From Bacteroidota bacterium (GTDB lineage Bacteria > Bacteroidota > Bacteroidia > Chitinophagales > Chitinophagaceae): 64,000 bases of DNA. The position numbers were made by a program, and so were the translations under genes. Below, in pieces: positions 34,987 to 43,419 of this stretch. Every line of letters begins with the position of its first letter. Position 1 is the stretch's first letter. The stretch spans positions 868,001 through 932,000 of the forward strand of contig JAEWHC010000009.1 of assembly GCA_023387985.1 (NCBI GenBank), in the 5' to 3' direction. The notes under the pieces were generated by a model, which did no database searches, was not told the origin of the DNA, and saw nothing but the letters and a program-made list of their open reading frames with translations.

Positions 34987-37833
34987 ATGGCAGCAACAAA
35001 AAAAGGAACCAAGTATGTGTATTTCTTCGGCGGTGGAAAAGCCGATGGAAACGAATCCATGAAGAATTTGCTTGGTGGTAAAGGGGCGAACCTGGCAGAG
35101 ATGGCCGGTCACCCTGCATTAAAATTGCCTGTTCCCCCAGGCTTTACGGTTACAACTGAAGTATGTACTTACTACTACGACAACAAAAAAACCTACCCCT
35201 CCAGCTTGAAGAAGCAAGTTCAGGATGCCCTGGCCGAGATGGAAAAGCTTTCAGGTAAGAAATTCGGCGACAAAAAGAACCCGCTGTTGCTTTCGGTGCG
35301 TTCAGGTGCACGCCGCAGCATGCCCGGAATGATGGATACCGTACTGAACTTAGGCCTCAACGATGAAACCATTCAAGGGCTGATTGAACAAAGCAAGGAT
35401 GAGCGTTTTGCTTACGACGCTTACCGCCGCCTGGTCATGATGTATGCCGATGTGGTAATGGAAAAAGGTATGGGCATTGAACCTAAAGGAGGAAAAGGCA
35501 TCCGCAAACTGATGGATGAGCAACTTGAAGCCATCAAGCATAAGAAAGGATATGCTAACGATACCGATGTTACTGCTGAAGAATTGAAGAACCTGGTTGC
35601 TCAATATAAAAAGACAGTAAAAAATATTTTGGGCCTCGACTTCCCTGAAAATCCTGTTGACCAACTTTGGGGTGGCATTGGTGCTGTGTTTGCCAGCTGG
35701 AATGGAAAACGTGCTGTAGAATACCGCCGGATTGAAAGAATTCCTGATGAATGGGGAACTGCAGTAAACGTTCAAACCATGGTGTTTGGTAACCTGGGCG
35801 ACGACAGTGCAACGGGCGTTGCCTTCACAAGAAACCCGGGCAATGGTGATGACCATTTCTACGGGGAATACCTTGTAAATGCGCAAGGTGAAGACGTAGT
35901 AGCCGGCATCCGTACTCCTGCCCCCATTAATGAAATTTCAAAGAACGCTCAAAGCGAACATTTCGAATCTCTGGAGCGCCTGATGCCTAAGCTCTACAAT
36001 GAGTTGCATAAGTACCAGGCTAAACTGGAGAAACATTATAAAGACATGCAGGATATTGAGTTTACCATTGAGAAAGGCAAACTCTACATGCTGCAGTGCC
36101 GCGTTGGCAAGCGCAACGGTATGGCTGCTGTGAAAATGGCAACTGACATGTTTAAAGAAAAGCTCATCGACGCAAAAACCGCTTTGTTGCGGGTTCATCC
36201 CAATCAGTTGGTAGAATTGTTGCTGCCCATGCTTGATCCCAAAGCGGAAGCTACCCATACCCTGATCGCAAAAGGTTTGCCAGCCGGTCCTGGTGGTGCA
36301 ATCGGCAAGGTGGTTTTCACCAACGAAGATGCCGTTGAAGCCGGACTGAAAGGCGAAAAAGTAATCCTGGTGCGCGAAGAAACTTCACCGGAAGATGTGG
36401 ACGGTATGCACAAGGCACAGGCTATCCTGACTTCGAAAGGAGGAATGACCTCGCACGCTGCTTTGGTAGCACGTGGCTGGGGAAAATGCTGTATTGTGGG
36501 TTGTTCAGACATCACCATCGATTTGGATAAAAAAGAATTCCGTTCGAAGAATGGCGTTCTGGTGAAAAATGGCGACTGGATCAGCCTGAACGGAACTAAA
36601 GGTTTAGTTTATGAGGGACAGGTTCCGTTGGTTGCAGTTGACGTTCAGAAAAATGATTCGTATAAGCAGTTGATGAAGCTGGTCGATCAGCATAAACAAA
36701 TTGGCGTTCGCGCAAATGCTGAAACCCCTGCTGATGCCAACCAGGCAAAATCCTTTGGCGCTGAGGGTATCGGACTTTTCCGTACTGAGCATATGTTCTA
36801 TGGTGAAAAAAGTGAAAAGCCGTTGCACCAACTCCGTTTGATGATCATGAGCAGCACCGAAAAAGAAAGAAGAACTGCCTTGAAGGAACTATTCAAATAT
36901 GTGAAGAAAGATGTGAAGGATACGTTGAATGTGTTAAGTGGATATCCGGTAACCATCCGTCTTCTGGATCCGCCACTGCACGAGTTCGTTCCTCACGACA
37001 AGGCTAAGATTGCTCAACTGGCCCAGGAAATCGGCGTGGAAACTGCTGAACTGGAAAAAAGAATCCTTGCCCTCCATGAGAATAACCCGATGCTTGGTCA
37101 CCGCGGCGTTCGTCTTGGAGTTAGTTTCCCTGAAATAACCGAAATGCAGATCCGTGCGATTTTTGAAGCAACAGCTGAACTGGTGAAAGCCGGTAAGAAA
37201 CCATTCCCTGAGATCATGGTTCCGGTGACAAGTACAAGCAATGAGCTTACCCACCAGAAGCAGATCGTGGACAGGGTATATGCTGAAGTAGTTGCTAAAA
37301 CAGGAGTGAAAAAGATCCCTCATCTCTATGGAACAATGATCGAAATTCCCCGTGCCGCGTTGCTCGCAGGTCAATTTGCACAGGTTTCCGAATTCTTTAG
37401 CTTTGGTACCAACGACCTTACCCAAATGGGCTTTGGTTTCAGCCGCGATGATATCGGTTCATTCCTCCCAACCTATCTTGAGCAAAAACTGCTTGCAGAT
37501 GATCCGTTCCAAACGATCGACCAGGATGGAATTGGCGAACTGATCAGGTTTGGTGTTGAACGTGGCCGGCAGGTTAAACCTGACCTGAAAGTAGGTATCT
37601 GCGGCGAACATGGCGGAGATGCTGAAAGTGTGAAATTCTGCCACCGCATAGGTATGGATTATGTGAGCTGTTCTCCTTTCCGCGTTCCGATCGCACGGCT
37701 GGCTGCTGCCCAGGCAGCAATTGAAACACCGCGTAATGGTACTATGCCAAAGAAAGCTGGTACTCAAAAAACGGTAACTAAGAAAGCTGCGGTAAAGCCG
37801 GTAAGAAAAGTTGCGAAAAAAATAGCTAAATAA
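34987..37833 (+). CDS. ppdK: Pyruvate, phosphate dikinase with lysine-rich C-terminal tail
   Basis: PpdK interconverts pyruvate + ATP + phosphate and PEP + AMP + pyrophosphate, linking glycolysis and gluconeogenesis. Domain order is normal: ATP-grasp nucleotide domain, phosphohistidine domain with catalytic His490 in GGMTSHAALVARGWGKC, and the PEP-binding barrel with Cys872 in GICGEHGGDAES. At 948 residues it is longer than the usual 875-910. The excess is a C-terminal tail of about 30 residues with 11 Lys/Arg in the last 28 and Ala-Lys-Lys repeats, resembling histone H1-like tails. It has its own terminator. Confidence 0.95.
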   Translation: MAATKKGTKYVYFFGGGKADGNESMKNLLGGKGANLAEMAGHPALKLPVPPGFTVTTEVCTYYYDNKKTYPSSLKKQVQDALAEMEKLSGKKFGDKKNPLLLSVRSGARRSMPGMMDTVLNLGLNDETIQGLIEQSKDERFAYDAYRRLVMMYADVVMEKGMGIEPKGGKGIRKLMDEQLEAIKHKKGYANDTDVTAEELKNLVAQYKKTVKNILGLDFPENPVDQLWGGIGAVFASWNGKRAVEYRRIERIPDEWGTAVNVQTMVFGNLGDDSATGVAFTRNPGNGDDHFYGEYLVNAQGEDVVAGIRTPAPINEISKNAQSEHFESLERLMPKLYNELHKYQAKLEKHYKDMQDIEFTIEKGKLYMLQCRVGKRNGMAAVKMATDMFKEKLIDAKTALLRVHPNQLVELLLPMLDPKAEATHTLIAKGLPAGPGGAIGKVVFTNEDAVEAGLKGEKVILVREETSPEDVDGMHKAQAILTSKGGMTSHAALVARGWGKCCIVGCSDITIDLDKKEFRSKNGVLVKNGDWISLNGTKGLVYEGQVPLVAVDVQKNDSYKQLMKLVDQHKQIGVRANAETPADANQAKSFGAEGIGLFRTEHMFYGEKSEKPLHQLRLMIMSSTEKERRTALKELFKYVKKDVKDTLNVLSGYPVTIRLLDPPLHEFVPHDKAKIAQLAQEIGVETAELEKRILALHENNPMLGHRGVRLGVSFPEITEMQIRAIFEATAELVKAGKKPFPEIMVPVTSTSNELTHQKQIVDRVYAEVVAKTGVKKIPHLYGTMIEIPRAALLAGQFAQVSEFFSFGTNDLTQMGFGFSRDDIGSFLPTYLEQKLLADDPFQTIDQDGIGELIRFGVERGRQVKPDLKVGICGEHGGDAESVKFCHRIGMDYVSCSPFRVPIARLAAAQAAIETPRNGTMPKKAGTQKTVTKKAAVKPVRKVAKKIAK

Positions 37834-37861
37834 AAAATTCTTACCACTGAATTAATAAATG

Positions 37862-37898
37862 TCCCGCTCCGGTAACCCGGGAAGCGGGCATTTTTTTT
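37862..37898 (+). terminator. Rho-independent terminator after ppdK
   Basis: A GC-rich hairpin (outer stem CCCGCT / AGCGGG, inner CCGG / CCGG) is followed by eight T residues, 30 bases after the ppdK stop codon. Confidence 0.88.
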
Positions 37899-38003
37899 GC
37901 TCATTTGCTGTATTGTTTTTTGAGTGCGCATAAGGGGATTTGCCATTGCAATCCGGTTAACCCGCTCAATTCGTTAACTTTACAAATCTTAATAATCGAC
38001 TGT

Positions 38004-39302
38004 ATGAAACACTTGCCACTGGATCCCCATATTTTCATCAACAACCGGAAGCGCTTTGTGAAAAAAATGAAGAAGGACAGCATTGCTATTTTCAACAGCA
38101 ATGATGAAGTGCCGACCAACGGAGACGCATTGTATCCCTTTGTGCAAAACAGCGATTTGTACTGGCTTACAGGCATTGAACAGGAAGACACCATGTTGAT
38201 CCTGCACCCCGGAAACCCGGAAAAGAAATATCGTGAAGTATTGGTTTTGGTGCGGCCGAATGACTTGTTGGAAAAATGGAATGGCCGGCGTTTACGTAAG
38301 GAAGAAGCCACAGCGATTTCAGGAATTGAAACCATTGTTTGGCTCGACAGTGTTGACGCGTTAATGCAAAAATGGGTGCATTGGAGCAAAAGCATTTATC
38401 TCAATACAAATGAAAATGACCGCAAGGGTTCGTTGATACAAACACGTGATTACCGTTTCGCGCTAGCCATGAAAGAACGTTTTCCGCTTCATGATTTTGA
38501 ACGCAGCGCTGTGCTGATGAAAGAACTGCGCGGGGTAAAAACCAAAGAAGAAGTGGAAGTAATGAAACGTGCGGTGGATATAACACACCAGGCATTTCTC
38601 CGTGTTATGAAATTTATTGAGCCTGGAGTATTTGAGCATGAAATCGAAGCGGAAATTATCCATGAATTTTTGCGCAACCGCGCCAGGGGAGAGGCGTATG
38701 GCAGCATCATCGCCAGTGGTGATCGTGCACGCACATTACACTATGTAAGCAATAACCAGGAGTGTAAAGACGGAGAATTGATCCTTATGGATTTTGGCGC
38801 AAATTACGGAGGCTATTGTGCCGATCTCACCCGTACCATTCCGGTAAATGGGAAATTTACAAAGCGGCAAAAAGAATTATACAATGCCTGCCTCGACATA
38901 CACAATTTTTGTAAAAAGATTTTGAAACCCGGGATTTCCATTTTTGATTATACCAATAAGGTAGCGGATGAAGCCACCAAACAATTTGTAAAGGTTGGAT
39001 TACTAAGCAAACAGGATGTAAAAAACGAAAACAAAGATGATCTCGAAAGCCGGCCATACCGAAAATATTTATACCACGGCATCAGCCACCACCTTGGTGT
39101 AGATGTCCATGATCTTGGAAAGACTATGGAACCTGTGGAGGAAGGCATGGTGTTTACAATTGAGCCGGGCATTTATGTGGAGGAGGAACAAACCGGCATT
39201 CGTATAGAGAACAATGTCTGGCTGACAAAGACCGGCAATATTGATCTGTTTAAAGGAATCCCGATTACGGTGGAGGAAATAGAGGCCCATATGAAGAAAT
39301 GA
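38004..39302 (+). CDS. Xaa-Pro aminopeptidase (M24B family)
   Basis: A dinuclear metallopeptidase that cuts the N-terminal residue before proline. I start at the ATG at 38004 (MKHLPLDPHIFINNRKRF); the frame upstream runs through the terminator region and has no conserved content. The 432-residue product has an N-terminal creatinase-like domain and the pita-bread catalytic domain, with metal ligands in MDFGANYGGYCADLTRT, GISHHLGVDVHD, FTIEPGIYV and GIRIENNVWL. It appears monocistronic. Confidence 0.9.
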   Translation: MKHLPLDPHIFINNRKRFVKKMKKDSIAIFNSNDEVPTNGDALYPFVQNSDLYWLTGIEQEDTMLILHPGNPEKKYREVLVLVRPNDLLEKWNGRRLRKEEATAISGIETIVWLDSVDALMQKWVHWSKSIYLNTNENDRKGSLIQTRDYRFALAMKERFPLHDFERSAVLMKELRGVKTKEEVEVMKRAVDITHQAFLRVMKFIEPGVFEHEIEAEIIHEFLRNRARGEAYGSIIASGDRARTLHYVSNNQECKDGELILMDFGANYGGYCADLTRTIPVNGKFTKRQKELYNACLDIHNFCKKILKPGISIFDYTNKVADEATKQFVKVGLLSKQDVKNENKDDLESRPYRKYLYHGISHHLGVDVHDLGKTMEPVEEGMVFTIEPGIYVEEEQTGIRIENNVWLTKTGNIDLFKGIPITVEEIEAHMKK

Positions 39303-39433
39303 ACTGTTTTGAATAGGTTCGTATTACGGGATTTTTTTCTCATTTTTTCCAGTTAATTGCTGCTGTTTTGACTCAACGATTTCAGGGATGGACGTTTCAT
39401 TTTGGCTCTCTTGGTCACGAAGCAGGCGGAAGT

Positions 39434-39463
39434 TTGTGACATCCTCTCTTCAATTTATATTTG
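39434..39463 (+). promoter_or_regulatory. Bacteroidota promoter for pssA-purS; possibly leaderless
   Basis: TTG (39434-39436, within TTTG), 19 bases, TATATTTG (39456-39463): an exact match. The pssA ATG at 39470 lies only 6 bases after the element, so the mRNA should start at or next to the start codon. Confidence 0.65.
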
Positions 39464-39469
39464 CTTTTA

Positions 39470-40264
39470 ATGCAAAAACAGCTTTCAGAAATTCCCAACT
39501 TGCTTACGCTGCTGAACCTGGTTTTCGGGTGCGTGGCCATTGTTTATATTCTTCAAAACGGGATTACGATCGTAGAATCAAATCCAACTCCTGAAAATCC
39601 TCTTGGCCAGGAATTGGAACTGCTTCCCCAGGCCATATATCTGGCGCCGTTGTTTATCGCTCTGGCGGCAGTTGTCGATTTCTTTGATGGATTTGTTGCC
39701 CGTGCCTTAAATGCCACCGGAGAGCTTGGTAAACAGCTCGATAGCCTCGCAGATGTGGTGAGCTTTGGGGTAGCTCCTTCCATGATTATTTATCAGTTTT
39801 TGCGCCTCTCCTACGCCGGTAAGGAAACCGGGCTCGAAACTTCTGTTATCTGGCTTATGCCTGCTTTTTTACTTGCGGCAGCGGCGGCGTACCGCCTTGG
39901 TAAATTTAACCTCGACAGCCGGCAAACACATCATTTTCGCGGCACACCTGTGCCGAGTGTGGGATTGATGGTGGCAACGCTTCCTTTAATTTACTGGACA
40001 AACAACAATGCCGCTGTACTCAGCCTTTTTCAGCATGTATGGGTCTGGTATGGCCTCGTGGTGCTGCTGAGCTGGTTAATGGTAAGTGACCTGCCCATTA
40101 TGAGCAATAAGCCTAAGGAATGGAAACTGGCATCAATGCTCCCGCAGCTGTTGCTGATTTTGATTGCTGTGGCTTCCGCCATTCTTTTGGGATGGTGGGC
40201 AGGGCCTGTTACCTTTGCAGCGTTCGTAATTCTTTCCCTTATTTTTAAAACCAAACTTCTATGA
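39470..40264 (+). CDS. pssA: CDP-diacylglycerol-serine O-phosphatidyltransferase
   Basis: An inner-membrane CDP-alcohol phosphotransferase that makes phosphatidylserine, the precursor of phosphatidylethanolamine. The family signature D-x2-DG-x2-AR-x8-G-x3-D-x3-D is complete (DFFDGFVAR ... GKQLDSLAD, near 67-94). The 264-residue product has about seven membrane segments. I start at the ATG at 39470; the in-frame TTG at 39461 lies inside the promoter. Its stop codon overlaps the purS ATG (ATGA), so the two are co-translated although their pathways differ. Confidence 0.9.
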   Translation: MQKQLSEIPNLLTLLNLVFGCVAIVYILQNGITIVESNPTPENPLGQELELLPQAIYLAPLFIALAAVVDFFDGFVARALNATGELGKQLDSLADVVSFGVAPSMIIYQFLRLSYAGKETGLETSVIWLMPAFLLAAAAAYRLGKFNLDSRQTHHFRGTPVPSVGLMVATLPLIYWTNNNAAVLSLFQHVWVWYGLVVLLSWLMVSDLPIMSNKPKEWKLASMLPQLLLILIAVASAILLGWWAGPVTFAAFVILSLIFKTKLL

Positions 40265-40506
40265 TATACAAGGTGCATATTACCGTAATGCCATTGAAAG
40301 ATCTTTTGGATCCGCAAGGAAAAGCTGTATTGGGCGGCCTTGGTAACCTGGGTCTGGATAATGTAAAAGATGTGCGCGTAGGAAAGCACATTACGTTGCA
40401 GGTTGAAACAGACGGTAAAGAGGCAGCTGCAACAATAGGCAAAGAAGCCGCGGAAAAGTTGCTGGCCAATGCGGTGATGGAATATTTTGAGGTGGTTGTT
40501 GAATAA
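40261..40506 (+). CDS. purS: Phosphoribosylformylglycinamidine synthase subunit PurS
   Basis: PurS is the small subunit that joins PurL and PurQ in the fourth step of purine synthesis. The 81-residue product begins MIYKVHITVMPLKDLLDPQGKA and has the usual ferredoxin-like pattern with VRVGKHITLQVE near 39-50. It overlaps pssA by 4 bases. No purL or purQ is in this window, so they must be elsewhere. Confidence 0.88.
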   Translation: MIYKVHITVMPLKDLLDPQGKAVLGGLGNLGLDNVKDVRVGKHITLQVETDGKEAAATIGKEAAEKLLANAVMEYFEVVVE

Positions 40507-40695
40507 CGGCAAGATTGGAGTGGTCGCGCTTTGCTGAATCGGCCAAATATTGGCTTCCATCATTTTTTGATTGCTCCGTTACAGTAACTAAAGGCTTGTG
40601 GTAATTCCTGCATACGATACCTTTTGCGGGGGCCAACTTGACAATTTTTAACCTGGCCCCGGCCAAATAACAAATTACCCGCTCAATCACCCCCA

Positions 40696-41367
40696 ATGCT
40701 CTACCTTATTCCTACCCCAATCGGAAATCTCTCCGACATGACGCAAAGGGCGATCGATTTGCTTCAATCGGTGGACGTTATATTGTGTGAGGATACGCGC
40801 ACCTCTGGCATCCTGTTGAATCATTTTGGTATAAAAAAGCCTTTGCAGGCCTACCATCAGCACAATGAACATAAAATTCTTGGATCCCTGTTGCACCGGC
40901 TAAGCTCCGGTGAAACCATGGGCATGATTACCGATGCAGGTACCCCCGGAATAAGTGATCCTGCGTTTTTATTGGTGCGGGCTTGTGTTCAAGCGGATAT
41001 TGAGGTGCGATGCCTGCCGGGCGCCACCGCATTTGTTCCGGCTTTGGTTGTAAGCGGCATTCCAACCAACCGTTTTGTTTTCGAGGGTTTCATCCCGTTA
41101 AAGAAAGGAAGAAAAACCTTGTTGCAATCATTGTCCACCGAAGCCCGCACGATGGTATTTTATGAAAGCCCGATGCGGATGGATCGCACGCTTCGTGATT
41201 TTGCGGAGCAGTTCGGGCCTGAACGGCGATGTTCGGTAAGCCGTGAGATTAGCAAGAAATTTGAAGAGACCATTCGCGGAACACTGGCGGAAGTGCAAAA
41301 ATATTTTAACGAACATACGGTAAAGGGCGAAATGGTTATTGTGGTGGAGGGATATGTCCACAGGTAG
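40696..41367 (+). CDS. rsmI: 16S rRNA (cytidine(1402)-2'-O)-methyltransferase
   Basis: RsmI methylates the 2'-OH of C1402 in the decoding centre of 16S rRNA. The tetrapyrrole-methylase fold is clear: LYLIPTPIGNLSDMTQRA near 2-19, CEDTRTSG near 32-39, TDAGTPGISDP near 77-87 and GIPTNRFVFEGF near 119-130. At 223 residues it lacks the short C-terminal domain of E. coli RsmI (286). Confidence 0.92.
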   Translation: MLYLIPTPIGNLSDMTQRAIDLLQSVDVILCEDTRTSGILLNHFGIKKPLQAYHQHNEHKILGSLLHRLSSGETMGMITDAGTPGISDPAFLLVRACVQADIEVRCLPGATAFVPALVVSGIPTNRFVFEGFIPLKKGRKTLLQSLSTEARTMVFYESPMRMDRTLRDFAEQFGPERRCSVSREISKKFEETIRGTLAEVQKYFNEHTVKGEMVIVVEGYVHR

Positions 41368-41415
41368 AATTCAGGAATTGTATTTCACAAAATCACCCGC
41401 AAATTTAGGTTGCCT

Positions 41416-41447
41416 CAAAAAATAAGGCCATCCGGAAGGATGGCCTT
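41416..41447 (-). terminator. Rho-independent terminator of the ROK-SusC-SusD operon
   Basis: Read leftward, the perfect 10-base stem AAGGCCATCC-TTCC-GGATGGCCTT is followed by A and six T residues. It lies about 37 bases after the susD stop. Rightward there is no T-run, so it does not serve rsmI. Confidence 0.9.
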
Positions 41448-41483
41448 GTGCTAACAACCAATCTAACTTATGATGGTAATCGT

Positions 41484-43400
41484 TTATTGTTTTTTAGCCC
41501 ACCAGAGCGGAGTAAGAACAGCATCCGGTCCGCCAAGAAACTGCAAAGCCTGATCATATCCATTTGCGTTGGAAGTCATAAGCGAAGACGGGTATTTTAT
41601 GCGCTGTGGGAAGAATTTCACGTTGCTTGTCATGTAGTTGCTTGCTGAAAGCGCAGGCAGGTTGGTCAACGGTTTTTCCACAGCCGGATTTTCGAAGAAT
41701 GGTAGTCCCAAACGACGATGGTCGCTCCAGGTTTCCAATGGCAGGTATGGGGTTTGCGCGATGAATTTCTGGGTGATGATCTTGGTTAAATGGTCATTTT
41801 TTACAGATCCATTTTTGTAAAGATCATTTTTCGAAAATTTGAAATCTACTTTTCCGGGTGTGCCGGTATAGCCATCCACAAAATCGCGGGAAACTGAAGC
41901 AGGCGGTTCAGCAGTATGACCCCAGCTTACGCTTGTGCCATTGTTGTTGTATGTTACAGACGCTTTGTATTCAGCTGCAAATCCGCTTACCCCATTATAA
42001 GCAAAGCTTTCATCTATCCCTTTTTCATAGGCTGCCTGACCACTCATGCCCACATTCCAACCACGAACTGCGGCTTCTGCGAGCAGGAAATAGGATTCCC
42101 AGGAACCAAACCAAACACGGTATCCTTCACTATCCCTAAACTGCTGTCCAAGGCGGGGAAGTGTACCGGTATAAGACCTCACGCGGTTACGCGCACCTTT
42201 TTCACCCCAGTCACCGGCCGCATGCGCGTTGTAATGGCCTTTGGCATTTATGGTGAGCAAGGTCTTATCATCTGTGGTCATTAAATCACGAGCCAATGTA
42301 CGGGCATCATTGGTCCAGCTCGGGTAAAAATTGAAATGGGAATCACTGAATTCTCCCGGAATCGGGAACATTTCATAAGCCCTAGGATCAATTACATCGG
42401 GCAAACCATCAAACCAATAACCGGCATTTGGTGCATTGGTCATTGTAGTAAAATGGTCGAGATATCTTTTTCCCATATAATTTGCCGGTTTAATGAATTT
42501 TTTCATGGAATCGGCAACTTGCTGATTGGATGTAACACCACCCAGGTTAAAGAAGATATTGTAGAGGGTTGCTGATAAGGGTTGGGTGTTCCACTCCCTT
42601 GACATTACCGCAGTGTAGCTGTCCCATCCACCTCTCTCAACAACTTTAAAGCTCTCATCCCAATTGGAGATAAAAGGCCCTTTGGCCGCATCTTCAAATT
42701 CGGTTTTTGCAGTTGCTGCATCTACTTCGCTCAAACGCATAGCCAGGCGCATACGCATAGAGTTGGCATAACGCTGCCATTTGCCATAATCATAGCCATA
42801 TGCAGGATCTAAATTGGAAAAAGTGGAGGGGCTTGCCGGCTTGGTCACAGACAGGTCCATTGCCGCGGATGCTTCTTTCAATTCCCTGAGCAGGAATGTA
42901 TACACTTCCTGAACACTGTTCATGTCCGGATTTACGCCCTGGAAGGCATTGATCCCGATGGGCCCGAAATTGTCACTCAATTCACTCATCAGGTATGCGC
43001 GCCATATGCGGGCCACTTGAAGTGAATTGGAAGTGTAATAGAAACCTTTGTTTTCTGCAATTTGTTTTTCTGCAACTTGAACAGCTGTATTGATGTGATT
43101 CAACCATCCACTGATGTAATTGTAATAATCGCCTGTCCAGCCTTCATCATAAGCGCCGGTAGAAAGCCCACTGGCAAGGTGTTGATGGCCGGCGGTTTTC
43201 CAGTAGAGAACAAATGCACGTTCGGCTATATGCGGATCCATTTGTGCGCCGCCTATGGAATTATTTATCAGGTATTCCACTCGCACATTATCTTCTGAAA
43301 CAGCAAAGGGGTCCACGTTCATGTCATCAAACTTCTTACAACCAGTAAAAAGCAATGACCCCACGAGGAACGCCAATGTTAGTTTATTTATATTTTTCAT
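41484..43400 (-). CDS. SusD/RagB-family outer-membrane lipoprotein
   Basis: SusD-like proteins bind a glycan or other nutrient at the cell surface and hand it to the SusC transporter. I start at the ATG at 43400 (MKNINKLTLAFLVGSLLF), which gives a lipoprotein signal with lipobox LLFTGC (Cys21); the frame above adds only ten residues. The 638-residue product belongs to the SusD-like_2 type, judged by the layout IAERAFVLYWKTAG...GWTGDYYNYISGWLNHINTAV. It is 19 bases downstream of susC. The substrate cannot be predicted from the sequence. Confidence 0.88.
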   Translation of the reverse strand: MKNINKLTLAFLVGSLLFTGCKKFDDMNVDPFAVSEDNVRVEYLINNSIGGAQMDPHIAERAFVLYWKTAGHQHLASGLSTGAYDEGWTGDYYNYISGWLNHINTAVQVAEKQIAENKGFYYTSNSLQVARIWRAYLMSELSDNFGPIGINAFQGVNPDMNSVQEVYTFLLRELKEASAAMDLSVTKPASPSTFSNLDPAYGYDYGKWQRYANSMRMRLAMRLSEVDAATAKTEFEDAAKGPFISNWDESFKVVERGGWDSYTAVMSREWNTQPLSATLYNIFFNLGGVTSNQQVADSMKKFIKPANYMGKRYLDHFTTMTNAPNAGYWFDGLPDVIDPRAYEMFPIPGEFSDSHFNFYPSWTNDARTLARDLMTTDDKTLLTINAKGHYNAHAAGDWGEKGARNRVRSYTGTLPRLGQQFRDSEGYRVWFGSWESYFLLAEAAVRGWNVGMSGQAAYEKGIDESFAYNGVSGFAAEYKASVTYNNNGTSVSWGHTAEPPASVSRDFVDGYTGTPGKVDFKFSKNDLYKNGSVKNDHLTKIITQKFIAQTPYLPLETWSDHRRLGLPFFENPAVEKPLTNLPALSASNYMTSNVKFFPQRIKYPSSLMTSNANGYDQALQFLGGPDAVLTPLWWAKKQ

Positions 43401-43419
43401 ATTCAATAATTTAATTGGA

